From positions 62,001-126,000 of the forward strand of contig JARVKI010000044.1 in the NCBI GenBank assembly GCA_036674765.1: a stretch of DNA of 64,000 bases, read 5' to 3'. This DNA is from Seiridium cupressi. Taxonomy: Eukaryota > Ascomycota > Sordariomycetes > Amphisphaeriales > Sporocadaceae. This document shows, piece by piece, positions 1 through 12,854 of the stretch. A model generated the notes under the pieces. That model saw nothing but the letters and a program-made list of their open reading frames with translations, made no database searches and was not told where the DNA came from. Each line of letters starts with the position of its first letter. Position 1 is the stretch's first letter. The translations under genes and the position numbers were made by a program.

Positions 1-556
1 AGATGGCGCTGCCTCGGTTCTCGCTTCCGATCAATTTTAGTAGCAACGCAACACCCGTCTGCAACAAAGAACTTCAGAACCAGCCAAAGAGGGAGAGAAT
101 GTATCCAATTGTGATTACGATTAGCATTGTAATTGGAATATCAATTGAGAGAAAGCATTGTATTTCATCCCAAGTGCGGCTTTCACTAGCCCAGTTGATC
201 ATGCATCTTTTGAACCCTCCAATCAATTAGACGTCGGATAAACATTTGGGCGAATCCAGGGGCCTTCCAAAAATGTGGCCTCAATTGAGCTGGGACCTAG
301 GCCGGAGCTCTCAGGGTGCACCCAGTTCCAATTATCTCCAGTTGCAGTAGCCACTTCTCCATACCTGAGTTCACCCATCCAAGCCCACGCGATCTGTCTT
401 TTTCGACGACTTTCCTTCGGCATCACTCTCTCACACGACACACACATCACAATGGTGCGTAACAAGTGACTCACACAGAACCCCTGCTGCCAGTGCGATC
501 CTGCCACGAACAGACAGAATCGATGAGAAGCAACCCAGAAAACTGACCGAGCCAAA
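1..556. other. Upstream region of SBH1
   Basis: No gene is supportable here. Short open frames exist on both strands but show no family resemblance. The last 150 bases hold a pyrimidine-rich stretch followed by an ATG at 451 whose frame closes almost at once; this may be part of the SBH1 5' leader, possibly with a leader intron starting at GTGCGT, but nothing proves it. Confidence 0.4.
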
Positions 557-971
557 ATGCAGTCTTCCCCCAGAGCATCCTCCCCCGTCAACGCGCCGAG
601 CACTGGCGCAAGCACCGGCCGCCCCTCGTCGCCTCCTCCTCCCGGTGGTGCACGAACGGCCATCCGGCGACGAGCCGCCGCCGACCAGAAGGAGAAGATC
701 GCCAATGCGCGCCCAAGCAGCACGAGAGCGGCCGGCGCCGGTGGCAGCACCAGCACGATGCTGCGCCTCTACACCGACGAGTCGCCCGGCCTGAAGGTCG
801 ACCCCGTCGTCGTTCTCGTTCTTTCTCTGGTCTTCATTTTCAGCGTTGTCGCTTTACACAGTACGTCCCTTCTGGTCCCTCGATAGGGGCTTCGCAGTTG
901 GTGTGCATAATAGGGGCTAACCTCGGTCTTTCACAGTTATTGCCAAGATTACTCGCAAGTTCTCCAGCTAG
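557..971 (+). CDS. SBH1: Sec61 translocon beta subunit
   Basis: Small tail-anchored subunit of the ER Sec61 channel, through which secretory and membrane proteins pass. Two exons are predicted, 557..860 and 937..971, with a 76-nt intron (GTACGT...CACAG). They join into 112 residues, the usual size. The N-terminal half is Ser/Pro/Gly-rich, then comes the family signature ([18 protein letters not shown] near residue 35), a conserved cytosolic stretch containing [13 protein letters not shown], and one membrane helix of V, L, F and I. The last exon supplies only [11 protein letters not shown], the typical C-terminus; without it the frame would run into unrelated residues, which supports the intron. 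Identification rests on near full-length resemblance to fungal Sec61 beta. No lesion is seen. Confidence 0.93.
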
Positions 972-2723
972 ATGGGCAGCAGGCAGATGGACTGTGGGCG
1001 GGGCGGCGTAATGTGGATGGGAAGGAAGGCTCTGTATCATATTGGATCTGCATGACCAAAAGGGGGGCGTCAGGACCATGCAAAAATACCATCATACCAA
1101 CTACGAAAAGCAATTGCGAAAGTTCGACCACCATTCTCCGAATGCAGAACCTGCACGTGTCTATGCCACTCTTCCAACACGATCCAGATACATTCTCTAG
1201 GACAAAACACCAATACTTGTTTGGTTCCTATGCTGTCACGCCGGGATTGTCCAGTTCAAGATCTTCTCATAGTAACAGGGCCGCAGGAGCTTGCTAGCGG
1301 TTGAAGCGAGATCAGCGGTGCATAGGAAATCATTGGACATGGCCATAGATATGAGTATTTGTTCCGCCTGCTGGTCAATCGACCATTTCAAGGGGCCTTG
1401 AACCGCTTCGCGATTGGTACCAACAAACGATGAGGTGTATGAAAATCGACTTATTATGAACACTTCTGACAAGCCGTGAAGCACCAAATCAACATGAATT
1501 TATATGATCCCAGCATTGCCCCAGCTATGTGTTTCATTTGCTTAATTCAACGTTCGTTGCAGGGTTATCATTGTACATAAATTACTAAGCAATCCCTTTC
1601 ATCCAGCCCATGATTGTCTGTTTGGGGACATACTGACTGGCGTGGGCGAATTCGGAAACATGCTGCAGATCTACGATGCACCAACTGTCTTATCTGTCCT
1701 GAAATTGCATGCCACAGCGCTGATCAGGACGGTCCGAAGAATAACACATACAGGGAGTGTCCTTTACCGCCAGAATTCATCCATCAGCTGTCATTTGGCA
1801 TGAAGAATGAGTGTCATGATTTAAATATTGCACAATTCTGAGTCAACCTGATCGTTCATTGCATTTTCTTTTTTGAGGAATGGTTCGAACTGTTCGGTGA
1901 CAGTTGCTTCTAATACCTCGCTGATATAAGGGTGTATTCGAACAGGTGGCCTTGACCCTTCTTCGCAATTATGTCTAGCAACAAAGCTAGCTTTCTCGGA
2001 CCTCCGAGTTACTCGTCAACGCGAAGGGCCTGGAGCATGAGCTCGAGCTTTACCGTCAAATTGGGTCATTTATTACCCTTTCCGGCCTGTTTCCCACGCT
2101 TTTGCCACGTTTTGCTCATGAGACATGTTTTTTTGCTCCAGGCACATAGCAAAAGAGAAATTTTTGACTCGCGTCGTTGAGGTGTGTCATCGTCAAGGCG
2201 TTCATGCTCACAGAAAACATCATCAGACCTAGCAATGGTCAAGTATACTGTAATGGACTTACAAAAGGGAAGGGCGGTACAACTCGGCTAAATTCTCGGC
2301 AGTGTTCTCTCCATACTGTCGCCGCGAAAGTTTGCAATGAAGCTATGCGATATTAAAGTGTACATAATCTACCATTATTGGTCCTTTTCATGTCCGATTT
2401 CAGGCTTGCCTATGATAAGAGGCTCTAGCAAAACCATTCGGCTGCAGCATATGAAAGTGTTGAAAGAGTGCATGGATATCTACATAGTGAACTCGAATTA
2501 AAATATTTTATGTAAAAAAAAATTTAAAAAAAAAAAACTTTGCGTATCATCATGAGGGTGTTGTTTTCTTGCCGCTGGGTATCATCATTTGCCGACTAAC
2601 AGGTTCATACAGATCATTTCGCCTTCCATGTTTTCCTTTTATGTTATGCACGCCCGTGTAAATTTTTATTTTTTTTTTATTTTTTTTTTTTTAAAAATTT
2701 GGTTCTTCCCCCCTTCTTTCTTT
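972..2723. other. Intergenic, AT-rich with poly-A and poly-T tracts
   Basis: No gene could be supported. The stretch contains the 3' region of SBH1 and the downstream side of the receptor on the minus strand. An A-rich run at 2514-2537 and a T-rich run at 2663-2692 are the only notable sequence features. Short frames on both strands lack recognisable domains. Confidence 0.5.
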
Positions 2724-4488
2724 TTACAATGCTTTGGCGGACCCGGGCCCGGGACTGTGTGGCTCTGGCGTGCTGCCTCGCGAATAGTCTTGTGCTCCGC
2801 CTGATATCGTGATCTCTGTTTTATATTTGTTGGGATCCAGCGTCTCCATAGCCACTAGTCGTCCTTGGTCCTCTTCGACGGGCTGGTCGGGTGTCACTTT
2901 CGAGAATAGAATGCCGTCGGCCATGATCCTGTGGTCTTGGTTCGAGCGGCTGACCCGCCAGCTCCTCCGCACATGGGGTGGCACCCAGGAGTTCCTAGAA
3001 GCAGCAGACTTGGGATTGGAGACATCCGTATCCGTAGGTTGGGATGATTTGGAATGTGCAGCCCATTTCCCTGCCTCGAAAGGTGCTATCGACTTGCTCC
3101 TCCTGGCGTAATAATAGCGTGAGTTCCGCACGAGGGAGCCGTCAAAGACCTTGGGTGCGATCCGGACGAGGATGAGCCGCATCGAAGGCATGCATGCGCA
3201 GATGATGCCGACAGTAATTTCAACTGTGGACCAGAGTGAGACGCCCCAGTAATCCCATGTAAGATTTGTGGATTCGCGAAATTCGACGAGTGAAGCTAGG
3301 CGAATAATACTGACGACAGTGACACTGGAATGGGTGTTAGCGAATCTTGATGGTAACTTGCTGATGGGGAATGGGTAATTGAACTGACAAGGTTCCGACG
3401 CAGAACATCAAGGCCACGCCAACCTTCTTCTTCCAGTGGAGGTTGAGTTCTCGTAGTTGCGACAAAGGGATAGCCAGCATGAACAAGTCCAAGCTGATAC
3501 TGACGGCGGCGTTCGCCCAAGCCACGGCACTGATATTGATACACTGCCCACCTCCTTCGCCACGCCAGTTGGTCCAGTTGTAGCTGATGGGCCGACATTG
3601 TAGAAGTGCAGTGACGATGAATCCGAGACCAAATAGAATATCGAATGCGACCGTACCCAGGATTATCCTTCGCATATTCTTTCCCGGGAAGATGCGCTTT
3701 GGACCGAGTTAGCAACCGAGATGCAAACTGGAGGTACGAGTGCCTCACCAAATAGAAGAACAATAAAGCAAGTTTCAAGACAAAGACCTCGGAGAAATAC
3801 AACAGCGTGATTATCCAGAATCCCAGGGCAAAATTCGTAATCTGATCAGGAGTCAAGGTCCAGATATCCCTACCCAGTCCATTGGCCGAGAGCATGCTGA
3901 CGTTGATGACGGCCGAGGGCACGCAGTTGATTAGAGTGAGGAAGATGAACCAGTCGTCCAGCCCGAGATCAGTCGAGGTGAAGAACTTTCTATATCCCAG
4001 CCTTACAAGTACGAACAGGCAAGCGATCGCCATAAGTGTGGTTGATACAACATTGTACTCGACAGTCTTATTGCGAATCGGCGCACCACACATCGTTTGG
4101 GTCGTATTCTTGGCACCTTGGCAAAGTTGAGTTAGGGAGATGTTGCCGCCATGAGTTTTCGAGTACTTACTAAGTGACTCTTCGATTGTACAGCTGGTCA
4201 CAACACAGAGCTCAGCGGAGGCGACGAATGCCGCATCTGCACACTGGCAGGCGGTGTCGGTAGGAACACATGCAGAAGTCGAGGCCGCAGTCAAGAGACA
4301 TTTCAGCTACCACAGTTTAGCCCCAGTAACACATCCGACATTCGAGGTATAAAACATACTGCACATGGAGGAAGTTCTGCCAGAGCCGTGTTCAGGGCCG
4401 ATGAGGAACCGTCCGCCGCAACCCCCAGGCCAGCGAAGGCCGCCAACAATAGCAGAAAGTTTAAAGAGAACCACATATTTTTGTACAT
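2724..4488 (-). CDS. CFEM-domain PTH11-like seven-helix receptor
   Basis: Integral membrane protein of the fungal rhodopsin-like class with an extracellular cysteine-rich CFEM domain, a group that includes the appressorium sensor PTH11. Five exons are predicted (minus strand): 4488..4360, 4306..4171, 4116..3749, 3696..3389, 3324..2724, giving 513 residues with no lesion. A signal peptide (MYKNMWFSLNFLLLLAAFA) is followed by eight CFEM cysteines at 42, 46, 56, 63, 65, 77, 82 and 98, spanning the first two introns, which supports both. Seven hydrophobic segments follow; the loop CRPISYNWTNW after the fourth is family-typical. The hydrophilic tail of about 130 residues is rich in Ser and basic residues and is probably cytosolic. 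The ligand cannot be told from sequence. Donors are GTATGT, GTAAGT, GTGAGG and GTCAGT. Confidence 0.85.
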
Positions 4489-7224
4489 CCTGGACGCAAA
4501 GGGAATGTAGCCCTAAGCCACCGAGGGGTTTGAAGGAGGGACTAAGGGTCAGTTATCAAGATGATCTGGGGGAAGAGGAGAAAAAGGAAATGCCATCAAA
4601 TGGACGCCACCACGTGGGAACATGGACTTACTGAGCCTTTTGAAAGGCCCTCCTCCCACTGGAAGCGGATGAATTCCTCACTGACAGCAGCTGGGGATGA
4701 AGATCTGTGGAGTTTCGTTATGGAGTTTCGAATACAGGGTCCCGATAGTCGAGAGGACTAGAGACACCGGAAACAGCTAGGATAGTGCAGATCGCGACCA
4801 GTCATTCGACCCCACACGACTGTGGGAAATTTATTGGTCTGTGACCACACGCAATATTGCCTCTTCGGTATAAGCACGATGGAGCTCACAGCAAGTCGCA
4901 ATTCATCCCACAGCGCAATGACGGACGGTTGGTTTGGATGCCGATTCTAGCTTGCAGTCAAATAGACCTCGGCAGTTCGTGCCCGCAAGTGCGCTAAGTT
5001 CTGATAGTCAGAGTTGTCGAATTGGCGTTTCTAGGGCGCCAAATTCTTCCAGAATTCAGAAGCCTGGGAGTCAATCCGCGGGCCTGAACTTTCCTCGGTA
5101 GGCGTTTCAATAAAAAAATCCCCGACCGAGAAATTCACGTGAAGCCCCTTGCCAGATCTGTGGGTCGGCCCTATGTCGAGTATTTGTTAATCTGCTGCAG
5201 GGTATAGGAGTTGCAGATGGGCATGAGGCGGACTAGTTGCAGCATTCGATGAGAAAGCTTATTCGATGGTTCATGCGAGCTGGGATGAAGTCATCGTCAA
5301 TTGACCAGTGAGGTGGCGCTCGCTCTCCAGGCTGCAGGGCTCTCATTTCGCCTTGCGCGCCAAGCGATGGCTGCTATGGCGAAACGCAAAGGAGGGCAGC
5401 CGTGAAGTTGTCGCGACAGGTCCTTCGGCTACGCTAGCGAGAGTATAGCCAGGGTCGGCTAAATTGGCGATATTGTGGGCAAATCCATCATCTCCCGTGC
5501 TTGTCGGCCATCAGCACGGCGCAACCGGGGATTTTTCAGACGCGCCCCGCATTCGGTAGACACGGTTCCTGCACGGTCTCCAACCTTGCGGCCGAGCGTT
5601 TTGTTAGAGTGCCGCACCATGGCCAGCAGCAGAAGTACTTCAGGAATTGTATTGGGAGGCACAACCTAGGGGATACGAAGTTGGACGGGATGCCTTCTGT
5701 TGTGCTCATCGTAATCGTTGCGATGGGAAACAGCTATGCGCAGGCATGTGTGCTACCTGGGACTGTTCAGCCTTAGTTTCGAACGTGTCCCTAAATGCTG
5801 ACAACAATGCTGCTCAATATATTAGACTTTTTCTTGATACTCTTTGCATACCGGTAGTACACCTCGGTCTGCCCCAGTCCGGACAACTTACTAAGGGCCA
5901 TTATGACTAGCCGTCATCGGCTCTTAGTAACAGATACGATGTCCGGCAGATGATAGACTTGGCGAGTCAGACTAGTCTAGTTCTGTATGAACACGATTGC
6001 AAAACAGCGCCGTTGACAATCCGCTTCGAAGTCATGAAACTGTTGTTGCTTTGCGGCATCTACGAGAGGTCCGAGAGGAATTCCACGGCAATGTGAAAGT
6101 CATCGCGTCGGCGATATCTGACTCGAGCGACCGCGGAATGAGCGAGCAGATCGGACCAAAGTGCAGCAACTGCCGACCCGAGATCGAGAACGATCGCATA
6201 TGTAAAGGCCTAGCACTAGCTTGAACCATTAGGCCGAGAGATCTAACAGATCCCCTCTCGGCACCAGTGTTCGTATTAATTTAGCTGAGATGTTTCGCAT
6301 CTGGTCAAAGAGCCGCGAAGCTGGGACCGGTATGTGGTTTTCCAACCAAGATGAACGTGTAATTGACTTCTCTTTTCTCGCCCCAACTACACCCTACCGC
6401 CCAAGCATCAATATGTAGTTTATACCACACAGCGGATCGAATCAGTGGCATGGCATTGCGCGCTCCGTAGGCGGGTCGGCAAAAAGATCGCAGCGGGGGT
6501 TGGAGGTGCGTGCGACTTGGCGGAAACCGTTATTGTGACTCCTGCACGAGTAAGACGATCGTATGCCCTCTCTTCCGTCTTCAGCCTGGCGTTGCGTCCA
6601 AGCACCTCTGTAGTCCGGGAGTGAGCGACTCTACATAAAACTGCATTCTGCTACTAGGTACTCATTAAGTTACAAATTTACCGATCTACGTGATCTACAA
6701 CGACTATCGTGTGCACAGCTCAAGTATATGATTTCCAGACTGCCTCCAGCCTCCAGCCCAACTATGTAATGATCACAGGTTCTGTGCGCTGCGAAGCTTC
6801 CACTAAACCGTGCACCTGCACGGGGCAGCGGTCACGGAATACCACGTGGGTGACAGACACTGCAACCGGCGCGGTGGAAGGTTTGCAGATCCTGCCTCAA
6901 GACGACATGGCGATGACACAGAACCAGACTATTGAGGAAATCCTTGGCGTTGCTCGGTTGGTTCGGAAACGTCGAGTCAGTGCCGATCGCTATTACGGAC
7001 TAGACTGAGAGAAGCGCAAGGGCCGCAGCTGTCAAAAGCGGGCACTAACATGAATGCAGCAGATTAGAGCTCAAAAAGGAATCTCATTCGGGGGATACTT
7101 GTGAGCTATTGAAAGTCAAAGTGTAATTCAAATGGCCTCCAACACTGTCAAAAAGAAATGATGTCGCTCCTTGTTACCATCTGTAGAGATCGACTTGAGG
7201 TGCTTTTGCTTCCAACCCTTGCCT
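4489..7224. other. Intergenic, no supportable gene
   Basis: This 2.7-kb gap separates the receptor from the tyrosinase. Open frames of up to about 100 codons occur on both strands (for example 5501..5776 and 6709..7008 on plus) but show no recognisable domain, no consistent splice pattern and no start context. It could hold decayed sequence or upstream control regions of the receptor gene, which reads away from it. Confidence 0.45.
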
Positions 7225-8512
7225 CTAATATAGCTGATCAAAGGTGTAACACAGCGGTCCGCGCTGAACGTGCATGACCTCTGAAATCATCACCTCTTTA
7301 GGCTTGGTAATGCCGATATGGATCACCGAATCCAAAGTGTAGTTGCCTCCCTCTTTGTTATGGTAATCCTGCGGGAACAGCGGTCCAGAGATGTCCCTGA
7401 TGCGAGCGTCGAGATCCCGAGTCTGCCAGGACCACCATGCACGGTCAAGATTCGAGTGATGCAGAAAGAATATGGGATCCATGGCTACTCATCGGTCAGC
7501 AAGTCATGCTTCCCAAGCACGGTAAAGTTTCTCGGCTTACGAGAAATCCACATATCGCTCATGGTCGCATACTCACCCCCGATAGCCCAGTGGCCGCCTG
7601 AATGATACGAATACTCGGTCTTGTTTCCATAAATCCCGAAATTTGGGAAATCCATGGCGCCGAGGACTTGGTCTGTATCTGTCGTGTTCCTCATGTACAC
7701 ATATCCCAAGTCGCGCGTGACACAATGCCTTCCAAGCTGTTGGATGTTGTCCCTAGGACCCAGCTGGGTTGAGAGGCCGGCGAATGGGCCATCGACAAGA
7801 CAGCCACCACCGGTGCGGTTGGCAGCCAGCTTTGGACGAGACAAGAACATCGTTGGCGCTGGGGTCAGCAGGTTCTCTGGTACGTATTGGCCATTGCCGC
7901 CGAACCCTCTGGCAGCGTCAAAAATGGGAGAGCTCAGGAACACTTCTTCGCTGGCGGTATCGAGCGTCCAGTCCCAGTACGGCAGCCCTCCACTGAAGCC
8001 GCATGTTGGAGCTCCTGTTCAAAATTGGACAGAAGCCACCGATGCCAGGGATAGAAGGCTCCCTAGTCACTGTTAGAGATTGATCGCGAACAGTCTCGAC
8101 TCGGCACCGCCTACCACGAAATGCGCGTTCCAGATGTCAACCACATGCGTCGCCACGAAGTCCTCGTATCGATTGATGGCAGCTGGAACAGCCGGTGTCT
8201 CCACGGAGGGCTTTTGTAGCATGCATTGCACAGCGGCAATATACGAGTCTTTCTGATCGTCGGACAGTCGGCGCCTTGAACTACATCAGCAATTCCGAGA
8301 CAGTGCTTGGGAAGGTTGAGCTACCATTCTGTGCGCATCAGAGGTTGCTCACATGAAGAATTGGCTCGAATCACATGCGATTGAGGATCACTTGTGCGCG
8401 AGAGAGATAATGCAACGACATTGACCCGGTCAGGAGCAGCAATGAAACTCACAAGCAGAAGGCGGACGACGACATTGCAGATCAATGCAGCGAATGACGC
8501 GAGGGACGCCAT
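7225..8512 (-). pseudogene. Secreted tyrosinase with one frameshift
   Basis: Type-3 dicopper phenol oxidase (monophenol to o-quinone, as in melanin-like pigments). Predicted exons: 8512..8325, 8280..8115, 8062..7541, 7484..7225. The start MASLASFAALICNVVV looks like a secretory signal. CuA: the first His is in EDFVATH, then AHFVGAFYPWHRW with His-x8-His across intron 2. CuB: HSGGHW, and after intron 3 DPIFFLHHSNLDRAWW. About 380 residues in total, the size of short secreted fungal tyrosinases. Between EQELQ and CGFSGGLPYWDW (about 8000-8012) the frame changes; no GT/AG pair fits, and the exon sum is one base short of a multiple of three, so a 1-nt deletion is inferred. All copper ligands survive, so the lesion is young or a sequencing error. 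The second residue after the first splice (C in place of the usual W) makes that junction less certain. Confidence 0.75.
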
Positions 8513-10361
8513 GGTTCGAATGAGGTGTCGAGAGATGAAACCATTGTCGACGAAGCAGGTTCCCGGCTATGTGCTCTTTTATGTGCCGACCCTGCCGTGT
8601 GGCACCTTCGTGATATCTTCCCACCTCGTGCGGAAACCGTGACACAACATATTCTAGCGGTGAGTTCAATCTCTGGGAATTCTAGTTGCAGGAAAGCGGC
8701 CCGCGTACGGGGTTCCAGGTTTTCGGGTCGATTTTATATTGGGAAGTCGCGAGTCCTATTGACATGACGTTTTGGCCTTCCGAAGACCTTACGGACACCT
8801 GCGACAACCCGCAATCTCGGAAGGAGCTTTGGTGGTGGTGGGAACGGCAGGTCGGACAAGCACGTATTGCAGCCCACGCAACAAGATCCAAGGTCTATTG
8901 GAAGTTACTGTGGCTTGTACCATGCTCAAGGGTGCACTGTGTATGCGCATAGAATCCTCCGGGGTACGGGCATCCACATGATGGTCTTTGCAATAAGCTA
9001 CAGCCAACTCGTCGAATTATCTACATTATTTAGGTGCATACTATTTCTACCTATGGACTAACACAAGTTTAGATCTAAGGAGCCATTGATACATGGGTAC
9101 TGGACAGATCGAATATGATATTCCCTAGAAGCGTTCTTCAGCATCTCTATTGACCATCATCTATCTAATTCTAGCGATGAAACTTCAACTGCTGCTTCCG
9201 GAGTATGGAGCCAGCCTCTACCGCAAGTGCCGAATGCTAGGGTGTCAAGGAGAATGGGGCTCGATCATATCAGAACGCCAGACATGACAGTCACGAACAG
9301 TCCTGACGAGAAGAAACATTCGAATCGATTGAAAGAAGAAAGCAACAATGATCACTGTGTCAAGGGTGTCAACTTGACACTAACTGAAGGAAATCGATGA
9401 ACGGGCGCACCGTCTGTGCAGGGTGAGCCGGATCACAAACTTTAGCCCTCGGATCTGGCAGTCTTGCACATATTATGCAAGGCTCAATTGAGTGCTACTA
9501 TGTCGTCCATTAATAATAGAACAATAGTCTCCAAGAACCCAAACCTTTCTGTTTTCCTTGGTTCGAAATTGTGTTTTCTCATTTGTTTACATTAACTCAT
9601 TCAAGCGTGCATTAGTCCCTACATGTAGTCATGCATGCAATATGCGGCGAGTCAGAAAACTTAAGCCTCACTGGCTAATGTCTATCAACGGCAAAGTCAC
9701 CTCTCAAATTTCATAATAAGTGCTATGAAGTCTTAATACATATAAACAGAAGCGGTTCTCGCACGACAGCGGATCCAGATAATTGACCCCCTTTCTTCCT
9801 ACCAGGACGGCGCTATCAATTGCCGATGCCCGCTTACTCATCGGCCGCGTTAAGACCAAATTTCGAAAGCATCGACCATTGATTGGATAACCGGTTGAAC
9901 AACCGGGATGTTCGTGGGTCGAATCACATGTTGGAGGGACTACTGTTAGATCTTGTGACCCCGTACATGATACCCCAGTTTTGGAAAGGTGGCACAAGGC
10001 TATACCAGTGCTAGTAATCGCATATGCCATGACCCAACCCCCATTCGACCAAGTCTGAACCGATGGGTATGGGGAACCGAGTCGTTGGAAATGGTAATAG
10101 ACGTTGCGCTAGCTCGAATCTAAGAAGCAAGCAGGACAATTCATAACGTCCCGGCATTACTAAACCTCCATTTTATGACCATTGTGTCCGTTTGCTCTCC
10201 GGCCGGCGTTCGCAAGGGCCTGGAACTCGGGTATAGTCGGGGTTTCGATCTTGCGAAGTGTCATTAGATTGCACCTATTTCGTTTCCAGGTCAATGGGCC
10301 TAATTCGTTTTCGTGTTAATGTGTCTCAACAAACGGAACTTATCCGAGCCAGCTCTCGTGT
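8513..10361. other. Intergenic, no supportable gene
   Basis: Upstream of the tyrosinase on one side and of the decayed monooxygenase on the other. Several overlapping short frames around 8500-9000 are mutually antisense and carry no motif. I see nothing else that I can name. Confidence 0.45.
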
Positions 10362-12854
10362 ATGATGGCTGCTAAAGAGTTCAAAGTCATCCTCGCTGGC
10401 GCAAGCTTTGCCAGCCTTGCCCTCGCCAACATGCTGGAGAAATTCGAGATCGATTACGTTATCCTCGAATCACACGAGGAGATAGCACTACCCGTCGGTG
10501 CTAGTATTGGCTTGTTTCCCAGTGGATTGCGGGTTTTGAATCAGATAGGCTGTTACGAGCCGATCATTTCGCTAGCTCAAGAAGACTTGAAGCTCAGTTA
10601 TACCCGCGATAGGGACGGCAAGGTCATCTCGATCCTACACGATATGGTTGCTCATCTAAAAAAACACGGCGAGAGAGAGACATTGGTATACCCTCATGGG
10701 AGAAAAAGAAAACATTCTGATATGGCGCAGTCATGACTATCCCTTATTGTTCTTCGACAGACAATGGCTACTATAAGTCTTGTATGATCGGCCCAAACAC
10801 AAGAACAGAGTCCTTCTCAAGAAGGTCTCCAGAGTTGGTTTAATCGACGAAAGCATGGAATTTACCACAACTGATGGAGGTAGATTCATTGGAAGACTGA
10901 TTGTCGGCACAAATGGCATCCACAGCATAGTCAGAGGTGAAATATTTCGACTCGGTCAGGAGCTAGAGCCAGGATACTTTCCAGCCGGCGCAGAGACCAA
11001 GGTCCCGGCCTACTACAGGTGCAGCTTTGGGATAGCTCAACACGTGCCTGAATGAACACAAGAAGTGCAACATGTAGTGACTGGCAAGAACACATCTCAG
11101 TTGGTTGTCTCAGGTCCCGAGAGTCGTGCGTACTGGTTCTTGTTTGTTAAGCTGTCTGCCACTCAATATGGCAAGAACATACCAAAGTTCACCAAGGACG
11201 ACGAAGCGGATTGCGTCAAAGAGCATGTCAACCTCCCGGTAACCGATGAGATCATGTTTGGTCAAATTTATGCCAAACACCTGACCTCGGCCTTGACATT
11301 GCTCCACGAAGTTGTCTATAAGAAGTGGGGTTTTTAGGCGCGTGATGGTTCTGGGGGACGCTTCCTGCAAGGTGAATAGTCATTCTCGACAATCGATCTG
11401 TGCATAATGCTGATTCTCTCTCCTAGCCAAATCTCATACGTGGTCAAGGCGGTAACGGCGCCATCGAGTCCTGCGCTTAGTTTGTGAATTTCCTCATAGA
11501 AAAGAAGGAAGACGGACGAATGGGCCTGGTGGGTTTGAAAGATACGGATATGACGGATATGACGGATATCTTCTCTCAGACGCAGGCCGCGCGGAACGAC
11601 CGGGCTAGGCAGATCGTGGATACGGGACATCAACAGCAGACGCTGTTCGTGTTCGAAAATCCCCTGCTCTCTCACTTTCTCTTGAATGTGGCCTCGCGCT
11701 TCATGGGTGACGAGTTCATGCTAAGTCGAATTGCAGGCGTCCTCGCAGACTCGGGGGCTATCAAGAAACTCCCGGTTCCGTGTCGACCGCGGGTCATTCC
11801 CTTTAATGATGAGCTGCCCAAGAATCCAGTCAAAAAAACTCACATCAAACATTGGGAAGGCTTGCTTTGTGTTGGCTATGGGGATTCTTGTAGTGCTTAC
11901 TGGTAAAGCATTTCGTCTCTCTCAATCTGAGCTTGGCAGCTGGTGTGAGTCTCGGTCCTTGAACCACGTCAGGTTAGGCCAACACCATTTGGACGATATC
12001 ACCACCAAACTCATCTCAAGCGTCTCGTATCCCTTCATGGGGAAAAAACCTACATCTGTATTACAAGCCGTCTACTGTCTATCACAGCTCATCTCACCTC
12101 TGCTGATCTACACCACCCGCCATCGAGGGCCACCGCACAGGCAACCAAGGCACGCTTCTTTCTTCCCCCCAGCGTATTTGCCACTCTCGTGCAGATTCAG
12201 ACTACTGGCCGGGTCGCCCCTAATCATGCAGCTATTAGCACCGTACAGGCTCAAGAGTTGACTCCTTGTTGTTATGTCCTTCCTGAAGTGGCAAAGGCTT
12301 TGATGCCCGCCTTGATTCTAAGCTATGTCATCCCTACTGCAATCGCTCTCATAACTAGGAGCGATACTCAGAGCGGGCAGAACTGTTTAGCATTCTGGCC
12401 GCTAATATCCCCGCTCTTCTCATCTCTGACCTGGGTCTTGTCGAGAGGCTTACCGTGGTGGCAGGCTCATGTGCAACCTGTAAAGGCCGAGAAAAAGAAA
12501 ACGGCTGAAGGCTATCGCGCACGTGGTGGTGGGATACTCTTACTCGAAACACATGTCTCCTGCCAACATAGCTTTCAGCCTGCCTAGTCTCGTCAACAAA
12601 GACTGGGAGCTCAGTAATATAGGTCTAAAAGTGGCGACTTTCTTCAAGTTCGACCAGGTCTCTCTACGGCGGCAATTATCGCTAGAAATCTGTACTAGAT
12701 ATGGGATCTGAGACGTCTGGGTTACATCAAGACGCAAAAAGCATTGGGAGCTGCAGTAACAGTCATTGCTGGACAGGTATTTATGGGAACAGGCGCTACT
12801 TGGGCTGGGCCATGGTACTGGAGAGAAGGAGTTCTGTCCAGTCTTGGGAAGTGA
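10362..12854 (+). pseudogene. Decayed PaxM-type FAD monooxygenase with C-terminal membrane domain
   Basis: Relic of a flavin monooxygenase of the group that oxidises terpenoid and polyketide scaffolds. The FAD-binding start is clear (KVILAGASFASLALANML; the usual GxG is blurred), as are NGIHSIVRGEIFRLG (DG-type motif), a RRVMVLGDAS GD motif at about 11340-11367, GQGGNGAIESCA after a small intron, and a C-terminal part with hydrophobic segments (PEVAKALMPALILSYVIP near 12285) ending in GATWAGPWYWREG near 12790-12830. Lesions: TAA at 10774, TGA at 11053, a frameshift in the G/T run at 11327-11335, TAG at 11478, frame changes near 11870 and 12110-12190, and a break around 12705. The full unbroken protein would be near 750-800 residues. 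The C-terminal membrane part is known from some fungal members of this family; its role here is inference. Tandem copies of GGATATGAC at 11546-11570 are a minor local duplication. Confidence 0.8.

Noticed and set aside
4303..4488. Separate small secreted protein of 61 residues
   Set aside because: Its first 43 residues are the signal peptide and the first CFEM cysteine of the receptor; a GTATGT donor at 4359 joins it to the next exon and completes the eight-cysteine pattern.
9880..9950. tRNA-like B-box near GGGTCGAATCAC
   Set aside because: The box is imperfect, no A-box lies at the right distance and no cloverleaf can be drawn.
11546..11570. GGATATGAC tandem copies as a regulatory repeat
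   Set aside because: Only about three copies, inside a decayed coding frame where they encode repeated TDM residues; simple slippage explains them.
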